A stretch of DNA of 6,992 bases. Source: Paracoccaceae bacterium (GTDB lineage Bacteria; Pseudomonadota; Alphaproteobacteria; Rhodobacterales; Rhodobacteraceae). The stretch is from contig SPLB01000006.1 of the NCBI GenBank assembly GCA_004566265.1, positions 1-6,992 of the forward strand, given 5' to 3'. Below, one piece after another: positions 1 through 6,229 of the stretch. The translations under genes and the position numbers were made by a program. The stretch's first letter is position 1, and the number at the start of each line of letters is the position of its first letter. Under the pieces are notes generated by a model. That model saw nothing but the letters and a program-made list of their open reading frames with translations. It was not told where the DNA came from and searched no databases.

Positions 1-189
1 CTTGTCAGCGATAACATTTTGGAAGTTGCACCACGGATCGAAGGTGCCGCGTTCGAGGCCAAGGATGCGTCTTGCGATTTGGCAGGCCCTCCCTTTGTAA
101 ATCCGCCTTTTCTTCTTGAAGCCACTCTGTCGTTTGGTCGGCCACAGGTCGCCCCGCGGGCAGAGGCGCAGCTGGCTTTGGCAGAACAC
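1..189 (-). CDS. Possible partial small ORF running off the left edge, unidentified
   Basis: An open frame of 63 codons begins with GTG at 189 on the minus strand and stays open to the window edge. An AAGGG Shine-Dalgarno-like element lies about 7 nt upstream of the GTG. The predicted peptide is basic in its middle (a KKKRR stretch) and then reads toward a segment rich in aromatic residues (FDPWCNFQNV). About two thirds of third codon positions near the edge are G or C, which is compatible with coding. I do not recognise the family. If real, it diverges from gpgP, and 163 bp separate the two starts. The other open frames here, on both strands, look worse. It may simply be noncoding sequence, so this is a tentative call. 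Confidence 0.25.
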   Translation of the reverse strand, partial: MFCQSQLRLCPRGDLWPTKRQSGFKKKRRIYKGRACQIARRILGLERGTFDPWCNFQNVIADK

Positions 190-255
190 TCAAGCGCCCT
201 TTGTCGCCGCGCACGCAAACCGTTGCCTGCCCCGAAATTGGGCGTTTGGTTGAGT

Positions 256-283
256 TTGCCCTGTTCTTGTGCTGCATTATAGG
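256..283 (+). promoter_or_regulatory. Weak candidate promoter for gpgP-gpgS
   Basis: TTGCCC at 256-261 and TATAGG at 278-283 are separated by 16 nt, each matching four of six housekeeping consensus bases. This would start transcription near 290 and leave a leader of about 60 nt before gpgP. CATTAT at 275-280 is an overlapping alternative -10. No sigmaE-type TGATCC box is visible upstream of gpgP. The remainder of 190-352 shows no other element I can support. Confidence 0.25.
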
Positions 284-352
284 CAGAACTCTTTGCACTC
301 TCCCAACCAGCGCCTAAGCTTTAAGCATACGGAACAACCAGAGGTCCTGCAC

Positions 353-1138
353 ATGGGGCGCCTGATCGTCGTCAGTGACCTCGATGGGACACTGATGGAC
401 CATAAGACATACGAATATTCCCCTACACTTCCGGCGATTGCCCGGCTGAAGCAACGCGGTGGGCTGCTCGTTCTGGCAAGCTCCAAAACGGCGCGGGAAA
501 TGGTCCCTTTGTACAACGTGCTGGATCTGTACCCTGCCCCAATGATTGTTGAAAACGGTGCGGCCCTTGTACGGGCGACACAGCTGTCCGTTTCCCCTGC
601 AGAGGAAACGGACAGCTATCAAAAGATACGCCTTGTGCTCTCAAAGCTGCGCGCGCCGTTTCGCGGCTTTGGCGATATGACCGTCGCAGAGGTCAGCGCG
701 GCAACGGGCTTGACCATCGAAGCCGCTGCGCTGGCCAAAGCGCGCCAGTTCACCGAACCCGGTCTGTGGCAGGGCTCGCGGGACGAACGACGCATTTTTG
801 AGGCAAGGCTCGCGGACTATGGACTCGTTGCGCAACAGGGCGGGCGCTTCCTAACGCTCTCCTTTGGCGGCACCAAGGCCGGTCAGATGGCACAAGTGCT
901 GCAAGAGCATGGCCCTGCGACCACGATCGCTCTGGGCGATGCTCCAAATGATGCGGAGATGATCGCAAGAGCCGATTTTGGTGTGGTGATCCGCAATGAT
1001 CATGGCCCCGGCCTGCCCGCCTTTAACTGCGAAGACCGTATCCTACGTCCAAATGCGCCCGGCCCGAACGGCTGGGCCGAAGCAATGACCCACCTGCTTG
1101 ACCAAATCCCGACAGACAAAGGAGCGTGTCATGGCTGA
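353..1138 (+). CDS. gpgP: Glucosyl-3-phosphoglycerate phosphatase (mannosyl-3-phosphoglycerate phosphatase family, HAD)
   Basis: This is a cytosolic HAD-superfamily phosphatase predicted to remove the phosphate from glucosyl-3-phosphoglycerate, giving glucosylglycerate. The 261-residue product is the usual size for the family. HAD motif I is D9-x-D11-G-T near the N-terminus. Motif II falls in LASSKT (residues 41-46), motif III is probably Lys175 in GGTKAG, and motif IV is GDAPND (195-200). The VENGAA stretch (67-72) and the cap region after GFGDMT (106-110) are typical of MPGP-type phosphatases. The ATG at 353 is preferred over an in-frame upstream start at 269 because GAGG lies 8 nt before it and DLDGT then sits at the normal distance from the N-terminus. 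The gene ends 8 nt inside gpgS, so the two are very likely cotranscribed and translationally coupled. Sequence alone does not separate glucosyl from mannosyl substrate. The GT81 partner argues for glucosyl. Confidence 0.82.
   Translation: MGRLIVVSDLDGTLMDHKTYEYSPTLPAIARLKQRGGLLVLASSKTAREMVPLYNVLDLYPAPMIVENGAALVRATQLSVSPAEETDSYQKIRLVLSKLRAPFRGFGDMTVAEVSAATGLTIEAAALAKARQFTEPGLWQGSRDERRIFEARLADYGLVAQQGGRFLTLSFGGTKAGQMAQVLQEHGPATTIALGDAPNDAEMIARADFGVVIRNDHGPGLPAFNCEDRILRPNAPGPNGWAEAMTHLLDQIPTDKGACHG
1118..1124 (+). promoter_or_regulatory. Ribosome binding site of gpgS inside gpgP
   Basis: AAAGGAG lies in the last codons of gpgP, 6 nt before the ATG at 1131. It fixes the gpgS start and shows that gpgS has its own strong initiation signal despite the overlap. 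Confidence 0.8.
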
Positions 1139-2372
1139 CTTTCACCAGAACGGCAATATCGCCCAGTTTCACAACCTCCGTACCCGCTCTTTGGAAGAGC
1201 TGGAATATGAACTCACCACCTTTGCGCAGACGCGCAAAATCTCTTTGATCCTGCCATGTCTTTATTCCGAGCTAGAAGGGCCTGCCTTGCGCAACATCCT
1301 TCAGGAGGTCGCGCAAGTTCCCTATCTCAATCACATTGTGATTGGCCTTGATCGCGCCACCGAAGCGGAGTTCCGCCACGCACGTGAGTTTTTTTCGGTT
1401 CTTCCACAGCCACATACGGTTGTCTGGAACGACAGCCCACGCATGCAGGCCGTCGGGGAGAGGCTGGCGCTGAAAGGCCTTGCACCTCAGGAACCCGGAA
1501 AAGGCAAAAACGTCTGGTCCTGTATTGGCTTCTTGCTGGCCTGCGCAGACAGTTCCGTGGTGGCCCTGCATGATTGCGACATCACCACCTATTCCAAGGA
1601 GATGTTAGCCCGGCTGGTGTATCCCGTGGCCCACCCCGGCTTTTCCTACCAGCTGTCCAAGGGGTTTTATGCGCGCATAGGATCGGGCAAGTTGAATGGC
1701 CGGGTCTCGCGACTTTTGGTGAGCCCGCTGTTGATTGCGCTGAAACGGACCATCGGCGACCGCGATTACCTCGATTACCTGCGGTCTTTCCGGTACCCGT
1801 TGTCCGGCGAAATGGCGATGCGCACACCGCTGCTGGCGGATCTGCGCATCCCCTCCGACTGGGGACTGGAGATCGGTGTCCTCTCTGAGGCGTGGCGCAA
1901 TCTGGGTCGCAAGGCAGTCTGTCAGGTCGAAATCGCCGACAATTATGACCACAAGCACCAGGGCGTCAGCGAAGAGGACGCCGCAACGGGGCTAAACCGC
2001 ATGTCGACGGACATTTGCAAAGCGATTTTCCGCAAACTTGCCGCCGATGGCACGGTCTTTACCCCCAATGTCTTTCGCACGCTGAAAGCCACCTACTATC
2101 GGTCGGCCCTTGATCTTCTCGAAGCATATGACCATGACGCGGTGATGAACGGGTTGAACATGGATCGCCACAGCGAAGAAAAGCTGATTGAGCTGTTTGC
2201 CAACAACATTGTCACCGCGGGTCAGGTGTTTCTGGAAAAACCGCACGAAACCCCTTTCATCCCGAACTGGAATCGCGTCCATGCCGCAGATCCCAGCCTG
2301 CTGGGGGATCTGAAAGCGGCAGCTGCTGCGGATGAGGCAGAGTTTCAGGCCGCGAGGACCACTGCGAACTAG
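1131..2372 (+). CDS. gpgS: Glucosyl-3-phosphoglycerate synthase (GT81-type glycosyltransferase)
   Basis: This enzyme is predicted to transfer glucose from a nucleotide sugar (ADP- or GDP-glucose is usual in the family) to 3-phosphoglycerate, the first step of glucosylglycerate synthesis. The 413-residue protein has a GT-A fold pattern. It opens with a beta-strand/loop SLILPCLYSE (38-47), then a GKGKN loop (123-127). The metal-binding DxD is D148-C-D150 in the ALHDCDI strand. LSGEMAMR (224-231) and WGLEIGVL (244-251) match the acceptor-site and helix signatures of GpgS proteins. A histidine-rich YDHKHQ (272-277) could supply the metal-ligand histidine. The C-terminal third is helical and probably used for oligomerisation. 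There is no signal peptide or membrane segment. The start at 1131 follows a strong Shine-Dalgarno sequence; an in-frame upstream start at 1098 lies inside gpgP and is disfavoured. Its length resembles archaeal and Persephonella-type GpgS rather than the shorter mycobacterial form. A related GT81 specificity cannot be excluded. Confidence 0.8.
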   Translation: MADFHQNGNIAQFHNLRTRSLEELEYELTTFAQTRKISLILPCLYSELEGPALRNILQEVAQVPYLNHIVIGLDRATEAEFRHAREFFSVLPQPHTVVWNDSPRMQAVGERLALKGLAPQEPGKGKNVWSCIGFLLACADSSVVALHDCDITTYSKEMLARLVYPVAHPGFSYQLSKGFYARIGSGKLNGRVSRLLVSPLLIALKRTIGDRDYLDYLRSFRYPLSGEMAMRTPLLADLRIPSDWGLEIGVLSEAWRNLGRKAVCQVEIADNYDHKHQGVSEEDAATGLNRMSTDICKAIFRKLAADGTVFTPNVFRTLKATYYRSALDLLEAYDHDAVMNGLNMDRHSEEKLIELFANNIVTAGQVFLEKPHETPFIPNWNRVHAADPSLLGDLKAAAAADEAEFQAARTTAN

Positions 2373-2389
2373 CGCAGGTGCGCCTGCTC

Positions 2390-2420
2390 AAAAAAGAACC
2401 GCCTCACGATTATGCGGCGG
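2390..2420 (-). terminator. Intrinsic terminator of the glucosylglycerate phosphorylase gene
   Basis: On the minus strand, CCGCC (2420-2416) pairs with GGCGG (2403-2399). After one G.A mismatch the stem continues with C-G, A-T and a T.G wobble, closing an AATC loop. A TTCTTTTTT tract (2398-2390) follows directly. The stem begins 8 nt after the stop codon at 2429. The T-tract lies on the minus-strand side only, so it terminates the phosphorylase transcript. I see no equally convincing terminator for gpgS in the 56-bp convergent gap. Confidence 0.75.
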
Positions 2421-2428
2421 ACATGACA

Positions 2429-4174
2429 TTACTGTTGCGGGGCGTTTGTGATCCAACGGCACTGATAAGGGGCAAGCAAGATATCCCCCTGCCTAACGGG
2501 TTCCCCACTCAAAAGGTCATGCCAGGCCTCACCTTCGATCAGGTTCAGGCTGGATCGGGGAAGATCCACTTCATCGGCGCACACATTATGCAATGCAAAG
2601 ATCGACTGGCTGCGATCCAAGGATTGACGCCAAAGCCCCAAGACACGGCTGTCGGTGGACAAGGTGAACTGGGTGCTGTTTGGGTGGAACGCAGGCTGTT
2701 CTGCCCGTATTCGAAGCCGCTCGGACAAGGCCTTTAAGGCCTGAGCTTGGTCCGTATCTGGGTTCGCAAGGCGTTCCTTCAAGTCGCGATAATCCCAGCG
2801 ATGGCGGTTGATCGCACGGTTCATTCCGCGCCGCACCACCGCCGCGTGATCGTTTGGCGTGGCCAACAGTGCATGGATATAGAATGCCGGGATCCCCTCG
2901 AGGCTCATCGGGATGGTCTGCGAACAGATGAATCGTTCAAATTTAAGGTCTTCCTGCCCCGCATAGGTCTGGCTCATCGCATCAAAGAACGTGCAGTTCA
3001 GCTCGTAAGGTGCCTCGCCCCCTTTGGGCAGAGATCGCATTGAAACCAGGCCGCCGCTGGCTTTCAGCACCTCGATCATACGTTCGATTTCAGCCTTGTC
3101 CAAAACACCCTCGGCTGGGCGCATACCAATCCCGTCATGGCTGGCGGTGAAATTCAAATACGCACAGCCAAGCGGAGCTGGCGGCATAGACCGCGCCCAC
3201 GTCTGCAGAGTTTCGGCAGAGCCCGACAGCATGGCGTGTAGGATCAACGGCGGCAGCGGGAAATTATAAACCACATGTGCCTCGTCCCGCGTGCCAAAAT
3301 AACTGAGGTTCTCGGCGCGCGGCACATTGGTTTCGGTCAGCAGAACAACAGTTTCTTGGGCATAGTCCGCGAGCAGCCGAAGCAGCTGAACAATAGCGTG
3401 GGTCTGCGGCAAATGAATCGAATTGGTGCCAACGGTTTTCCAGATATACGCCACTGCGTCCAATCGGATGATCTGCACGCCCTGATCAATGTGAAGCCGG
3501 ATAATTCGCAAGATCTCCAACAACACTTCAGGATTGCCGAAGTTCAGATCGACCTGATCATGGCTGAAGGTACACCAGACGTGTTTGGTTCCATCTGTTG
3601 TTTCTATCGGCTGGAGCAACGGCGTCGTACGCGGGCGAACCACCGCCGACAGATCCTCCTCCGGCGAAGCCTCGAAGAAGAATTTATCATAAGGGGCCTG
3701 CCCCTGACGGTAGGCAATAAACCACGGGCTTTGCGAGGACACGTGATTTAAAACCATGTCGGACATCAAGTGAAAAGCCCCCCCAATGCGGCGGATATCG
3801 GCCCAATCGCCAAGCTCCGGGTTCACTTTGCGATAGTCAGTCACCGCGAACCCATCGTCCGAGGTGTAGGGAAAGAACGGCAGGATGTGCACGCCATTCA
3901 CAACCCCATCCATATGAGTGAGCAAAAAATCATGGAGCAGATCCAGCGGCTTGTGCATACCGTCAACGAAGGAATTCCCATAGGTGATCAACAGTGCGTC
4001 CCGCTCTGACCAGAGCGAATTCCCTGGTTCACGTGGGGCTTTGCGCCTGCTAAGCCCTCCCGGCCAGAACGCTTTGACCACTTTGCTGCCGAGGATCTCC
4101 GCATCCTGCTCCGGATAGATCCGAGACAAAAGCCGCGCCAGCCGCGCTCCGAAGTCTGTCGTGTTTGGCGCCAT
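2429..4174 (-). CDS. GH13_18 sugar phosphorylase, probably glucosylglycerate phosphorylase
   Basis: This 581-residue cytosolic enzyme belongs to the sucrose-phosphorylase group of GH13, which uses phosphate to cleave an alpha-glucoside with retention and releases glucose-1-phosphate. The (beta/alpha)8 signatures are in order: GVHILPFFPYTSDDGF (94-109), DMVLNHVS (139-146), RLDAVAY with nucleophile Asp239, LTETN with acid/base Glu281, and TASHDGIG with transition-state Asp347. A short beta-sandwich C-terminal domain follows (about 500-581). Known substrates in the subfamily are sucrose, sucrose-6'-phosphate, glucosylglycerol and glucosylglycerate. The adjacent gpgP-gpgS pair makes glucosylglycerate the most likely one, giving glucose-1-phosphate and glycerate; this is inference. 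The ATG at 4174 has AGGGA about 9 nt upstream and gives a normal N-terminus. An in-frame start at 4363 would add 63 residues that look noncoding. The gene converges on gpgS and diverges from gap. Confidence 0.85.
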   Translation of the reverse strand: MAPNTTDFGARLARLLSRIYPEQDAEILGSKVVKAFWPGGLSRRKAPREPGNSLWSERDALLITYGNSFVDGMHKPLDLLHDFLLTHMDGVVNGVHILPFFPYTSDDGFAVTDYRKVNPELGDWADIRRIGGAFHLMSDMVLNHVSSQSPWFIAYRQGQAPYDKFFFEASPEEDLSAVVRPRTTPLLQPIETTDGTKHVWCTFSHDQVDLNFGNPEVLLEILRIIRLHIDQGVQIIRLDAVAYIWKTVGTNSIHLPQTHAIVQLLRLLADYAQETVVLLTETNVPRAENLSYFGTRDEAHVVYNFPLPPLILHAMLSGSAETLQTWARSMPPAPLGCAYLNFTASHDGIGMRPAEGVLDKAEIERMIEVLKASGGLVSMRSLPKGGEAPYELNCTFFDAMSQTYAGQEDLKFERFICSQTIPMSLEGIPAFYIHALLATPNDHAAVVRRGMNRAINRHRWDYRDLKERLANPDTDQAQALKALSERLRIRAEQPAFHPNSTQFTLSTDSRVLGLWRQSLDRSQSIFALHNVCADEVDLPRSSLNLIEGEAWHDLLSGEPVRQGDILLAPYQCRWITNAPQQ

Positions 4175-4220
4175 TATCTTACGTCCCTTCGTTCCGCTTT
4201 TGAAAGTGAGCCTGAGGCCA

Positions 4221-4250
4221 ATGCTAGGCGCACCTCCGCCAGCCGGTCCA
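4221..4250 (-). promoter_or_regulatory. Weak candidate promoter for the phosphorylase gene
   Basis: On the minus strand TGGACC (4250-4245) and TAGCAT (4226-4221) are spaced by 18 nt. Each matches four of six housekeeping consensus bases. The start would lie near 4214, leaving a leader of about 40 nt before the ATG at 4174. This is a plausible guess only. Confidence 0.28.
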
Positions 4251-4396
4251 GAAACCGCCTCGCCGGTGGCCCAAAAAACCACACTCCGCCCAAAATTCGG
4301 GCTGTTCTTGAAGCGGATCGGAAACTTCGCCCCGTAATGCCAGCATGAAACCATGCGAACCATCGCCCCAAAGGAAATTTGCCCTCACCCACGACC

Positions 4397-4425
4397 TTGA
4401 ACTTTAGCGTCGTTAGCGTTAACGT
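4397..4425 (+). promoter_or_regulatory. Candidate gap promoter overlapping the operator
   Basis: TTGAAC (4397-4402) and TAACGT (4420-4425) are spaced by 17 nt. The -10 keeps the key TA and final T. Transcription would begin near 4432, with a leader of about 64 nt. The operator-like palindrome occupies the spacer and most of the -10, as expected for repression. Assignment is tentative because the -10 matches only three of six bases. Confidence 0.4.
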
Positions 4426-4430
4426 TAGCG
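4404..4430. promoter_or_regulatory. LacI-type operator with repeated TTAGCG boxes
   Basis: The 14-mer CGTTAGCGTTAACG at 4411-4424 is a near palindrome centred on CpG, with only positions 6 and 9 breaking symmetry. This is the form typical of LacI-family operators. The half-site TTAGCG occurs three times in the same orientation, at 4404-4409, 4413-4418 and 4425-4430, and CGTTAACG at 4417-4424 is a perfect 8-bp palindrome. The cluster lies about 66-92 bp upstream of the gap ATG, inside the putative promoter. No LacI-family gene is in the window. Confidence 0.5.
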
Positions 4431-4495
4431 CCGAGAATTTTGGGCGCCCGTTGCTTCTCGCGACGCCTTTAAACCGGAAAAACCGGAGAGACCGT

Positions 4496-5497
4496 ATGAC
4501 CTTGAAAATCGCTATCAACGGATTCGGCCGCATCGGCCGCAATGTGCTTCGCGCGCTGATTGAACATGACATAGCCGACATCGACGTTGTTGCTATCAAC
4601 GATTTGGCCCCGCCTTCAACACAGGTTCACTTGCTGAAATACGACAGTGTCCATGGCCGCCTAAACGCGGATGTCAGCGTCGAAGGGGACGTGCTGAAAG
4701 TGGGCCGTCACGAGATCCGTCTGACCGCAATCCGCACCCCCGAAGAGCTGCCCTGGTCTGACGTGGATATCGCATATGAATGCACAGGCCTCTTCACCAA
4801 GCGCGATGCAGCGGCCCGCCATCTAGAAAACGGCTCCAAGCGCGTTCTGATCTCGGCGCCGGGCACCGACGTGGACCGCACCGTGGTCTTCGGCGTGAAC
4901 AATGCAGAGCTGACTGCCGAAGACGTGATTGTGTCGAACGCCTCCTGCACCACCAACTGCCTCGCACCAGTGGCCAAAGTACTGGATGCCGCCTTCGGCA
5001 TCAAAACCGGTTATATGACCACCATCCACGCGTATACTGGGGATCAGCCGTCCCACGACACGGCACATAAGGATCTGTACAGAGCCCGCGCAGCGGCCAT
5101 GTCGATGATCCCGACCTCCACCGGAGCGGCCCGCGCCGTCAGCCTGGTTTTGCCGCAGCTTAAAGGCAAACTAGACGGGTCCGCCATCCGCGTTCCGACA
5201 CCGAATGTATCGGTTGTGGATCTGACTTTTGTTCCCGAACGCGATGCAACCGTAGAAGGCATAAACGCAGCCATTGCCGAAGCCGCCGCTGGTCCGCTCG
5301 CAGGTGTTCTGGGCTATGAAGAAGCGCCACTGGTATCTATTGACTTCAACCACGACAGCCGCTCTTCCATTTTTGCCGCACCGCAGACTTCTGTGACATC
5401 CGAAGGTCTGGTCCGCGTGGTCAGCTGGTATGACAACGAATGGGGCTTTTCCAACCGTATGATTGACACCGGTCGTGCCATAGGAAATTTCATGTAA
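4496..5497 (+). CDS. gap: Type I glyceraldehyde-3-phosphate dehydrogenase
   Basis: This cytosolic tetrameric enzyme interconverts glyceraldehyde-3-phosphate plus phosphate and NAD with 1,3-bisphosphoglycerate, in glycolysis or gluconeogenesis. The 333-residue product is of standard length and complete. The Rossmann motif NGFGRIGR is at 8-15, and the INDL segment (34-37) carries the acidic residue favouring NAD. The active-site signature SNASCTTNC has catalytic Cys151, assisted by His178 in the TTIHAYTG segment. HKDLYRARAAA, PTSTGAA and the terminal SWYDNEWGFSNR are also conserved. At the two positions corresponding to Leu187-Pro188 of the Bacillus stearothermophilus enzyme it has Thr189-Ala190. 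The ATG at 4496 has GGAG 7 nt upstream and begins exactly at the conserved N-terminus; the in-frame start at 4379 is disfavoured. It diverges from the phosphorylase and is monocistronic, ending at a strong terminator. Function is clear; whether it is the only or main GAPDH of the cell is not visible here. Confidence 0.96.
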   Translation: MTLKIAINGFGRIGRNVLRALIEHDIADIDVVAINDLAPPSTQVHLLKYDSVHGRLNADVSVEGDVLKVGRHEIRLTAIRTPEELPWSDVDIAYECTGLFTKRDAAARHLENGSKRVLISAPGTDVDRTVVFGVNNAELTAEDVIVSNASCTTNCLAPVAKVLDAAFGIKTGYMTTIHAYTGDQPSHDTAHKDLYRARAAAMSMIPTSTGAARAVSLVLPQLKGKLDGSAIRVPTPNVSVVDLTFVPERDATVEGINAAIAEAAAGPLAGVLGYEEAPLVSIDFNHDSRSSIFAAPQTSVTSEGLVRVVSWYDNEWGFSNRMIDTGRAIGNFM

Positions 5498-5515
5498 CAC
5501 AGTCTATATAAAATT

Positions 5516-5547
5516 AAAAAGGGCCGCTCTGATCGAGCGGCCTTTTC
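5516..5547. terminator. Bidirectional intrinsic terminator between gap and chrR
   Basis: GGCCGCTC (5522-5529) pairs perfectly with GAGCGGCC (5535-5542) around a TGATC loop. The plus strand continues with TTTT, and the minus strand with CTTTTTAATTTT. It lies 24 bp after the gap stop and about 50 bp after the chrR stop, so it can end both convergent transcripts. The rest of 5498-5593 is a short AT-rich patch without a gene. Confidence 0.9.
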
Positions 5548-5593
5548 GTTTAGTGATGACTGCTGGGGCGTGCGAAGCTGCACCGCGCGAAGG

Positions 5594-6229
5594 TCAAATC
5601 CGGAAAATCGGTTGCAAAAGACGCGGCACAAACGACCGAAACCTCAACGCCGCATCGGTTGCGGCGAGACAAATGCACGGCTCCCCCTCTTCGGCGATTG
5701 GTTCATGCACCAATTCACCATCGGCGACTTCGATATCGCCGACCCCAAAGCGGCCTGTTTCATCACAAAACGCCCCCTGAAGCACAAGTGTAAGCTCAAG
5801 CCCGTTGTGCCCATGGTCTGGCACGGCCTGACCACCGGGAATATAAAGAAGACGGGCAGAACCGTCTTCATCACGATTGAGGATCATCTGTCGCACACCA
5901 AGGCCCAATGACGTCCAGCGCGGCGGCAGGCCACCGAGCGCTTGCATTATCGGTTCCGGGAAAATCCCGCTGGCGCGAATTTGAGGTGCATCGACGGCCG
6001 GCATGTCCAGCTTATCAAACACCGCGGCGCGAGCCCGATTTGACACTGCCTCTGAAGTGGCGCTATCCAGCAACGCCCCTCCAACCGCTTGATGCGCCCC
6101 AAGACGTGCACGACAATCGTCACACATGGAAACATGTGCCGCCACGACCAGAGAGTAAGCCTGACCCAATGTGCCATTCGCATAAGCGATCAACAGTTCA
6201 TCCGGGATATGATGTGTGATCGAGTTCAT
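5594..6229 (-). CDS. chrR: ChrR-type anti-sigma factor (zinc-binding ZAS domain plus cupin)
   Basis: This 211-residue cytoplasmic anti-sigma factor holds the cognate ECF sigma factor inactive until singlet oxygen or related oxidants trigger release. The N-terminal ZAS domain carries the zinc set His6, His32-x3-Cys36-x2-Cys39. The C-terminal cupin domain (about 100-200) carries His139, His141, Glu145 and His175, which line up with the second zinc site known from Rhodobacter sphaeroides ChrR. A Cys185-x-Cys187 pair near the end also has a counterpart there, as I recall. There is no membrane segment, unlike RseA-type anti-sigmas. The ATG overlaps the rpoE stop as ATGA (6229-6226), indicating translational coupling and balanced production of the pair. 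All ligand residues are intact, so the protein should be functional. It ends about 50 bp before the shared terminator with gap. Confidence 0.93.
   Translation of the reverse strand: MNSITHHIPDELLIAYANGTLGQAYSLVVAAHVSMCDDCRARLGAHQAVGGALLDSATSEAVSNRARAAVFDKLDMPAVDAPQIRASGIFPEPIMQALGGLPPRWTSLGLGVRQMILNRDEDGSARLLYIPGGQAVPDHGHNGLELTLVLQGAFCDETGRFGVGDIEVADGELVHEPIAEEGEPCICLAATDAALRFRSFVPRLLQPIFRI

Larger units (their letters stand above)
4287..4446. repeat. Separated 12-bp inverted repeat in the divergent spacer
   Basis: GAATTTTGGGCG occurs on the plus strand at 4435-4446 and, exactly, on the minus strand at 4298-4287. Each copy therefore points toward the gene it precedes (gap or the phosphorylase). 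The arms are 136 bp apart, so a simple hairpin is unlikely. A shared protein-binding site or an ancient duplication is possible. Confidence 0.4.

Noticed and set aside
19..282. Plus-strand open frame with a TTG start at the left end
   Set aside because: It has no ribosome binding site that I can see, biased alanine/proline/leucine content typical of an antisense shadow, and no recognisable motif.
269..352. Upstream in-frame start of gpgP at 269
   Set aside because: It adds 28 residues before the HAD motif with no resemblance to the family, overlaps the putative promoter, and has a poorer ribosome binding site than the ATG at 353.
987..1251. TGATCC at 987-992 and 1246-1251 as possible sigmaE promoters
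   Set aside because: Both are inside coding sequence, and no CGTAA-like -10 follows at the right distance.
2374..2387. Hairpin GCAGG-TGCG-CCTGC right after the gpgS stop, considered as its terminator
   Set aside because: On the plus strand it is followed by TCAAAAAAG, not a T-tract, and the stem is only 5 bp. The adjacent T-tract belongs to the minus-strand terminator.
2378..4009. Several open frames on the plus strand across the phosphorylase gene
   Set aside because: They are antisense to a gene with complete catalytic motifs, have no recognisable protein features, and lack convincing start signals.
4175..4363. 63-residue N-terminal extension of the phosphorylase
   Set aside because: The extension looks noncoding, lies in the divergent regulatory region, and a Shine-Dalgarno sequence precedes the ATG at 4174.
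4379..4495. 39-residue N-terminal extension of GAPDH
   Set aside because: GAPDH begins directly at the TLKIAINGFG strand; the extension would run through the operator and promoter.
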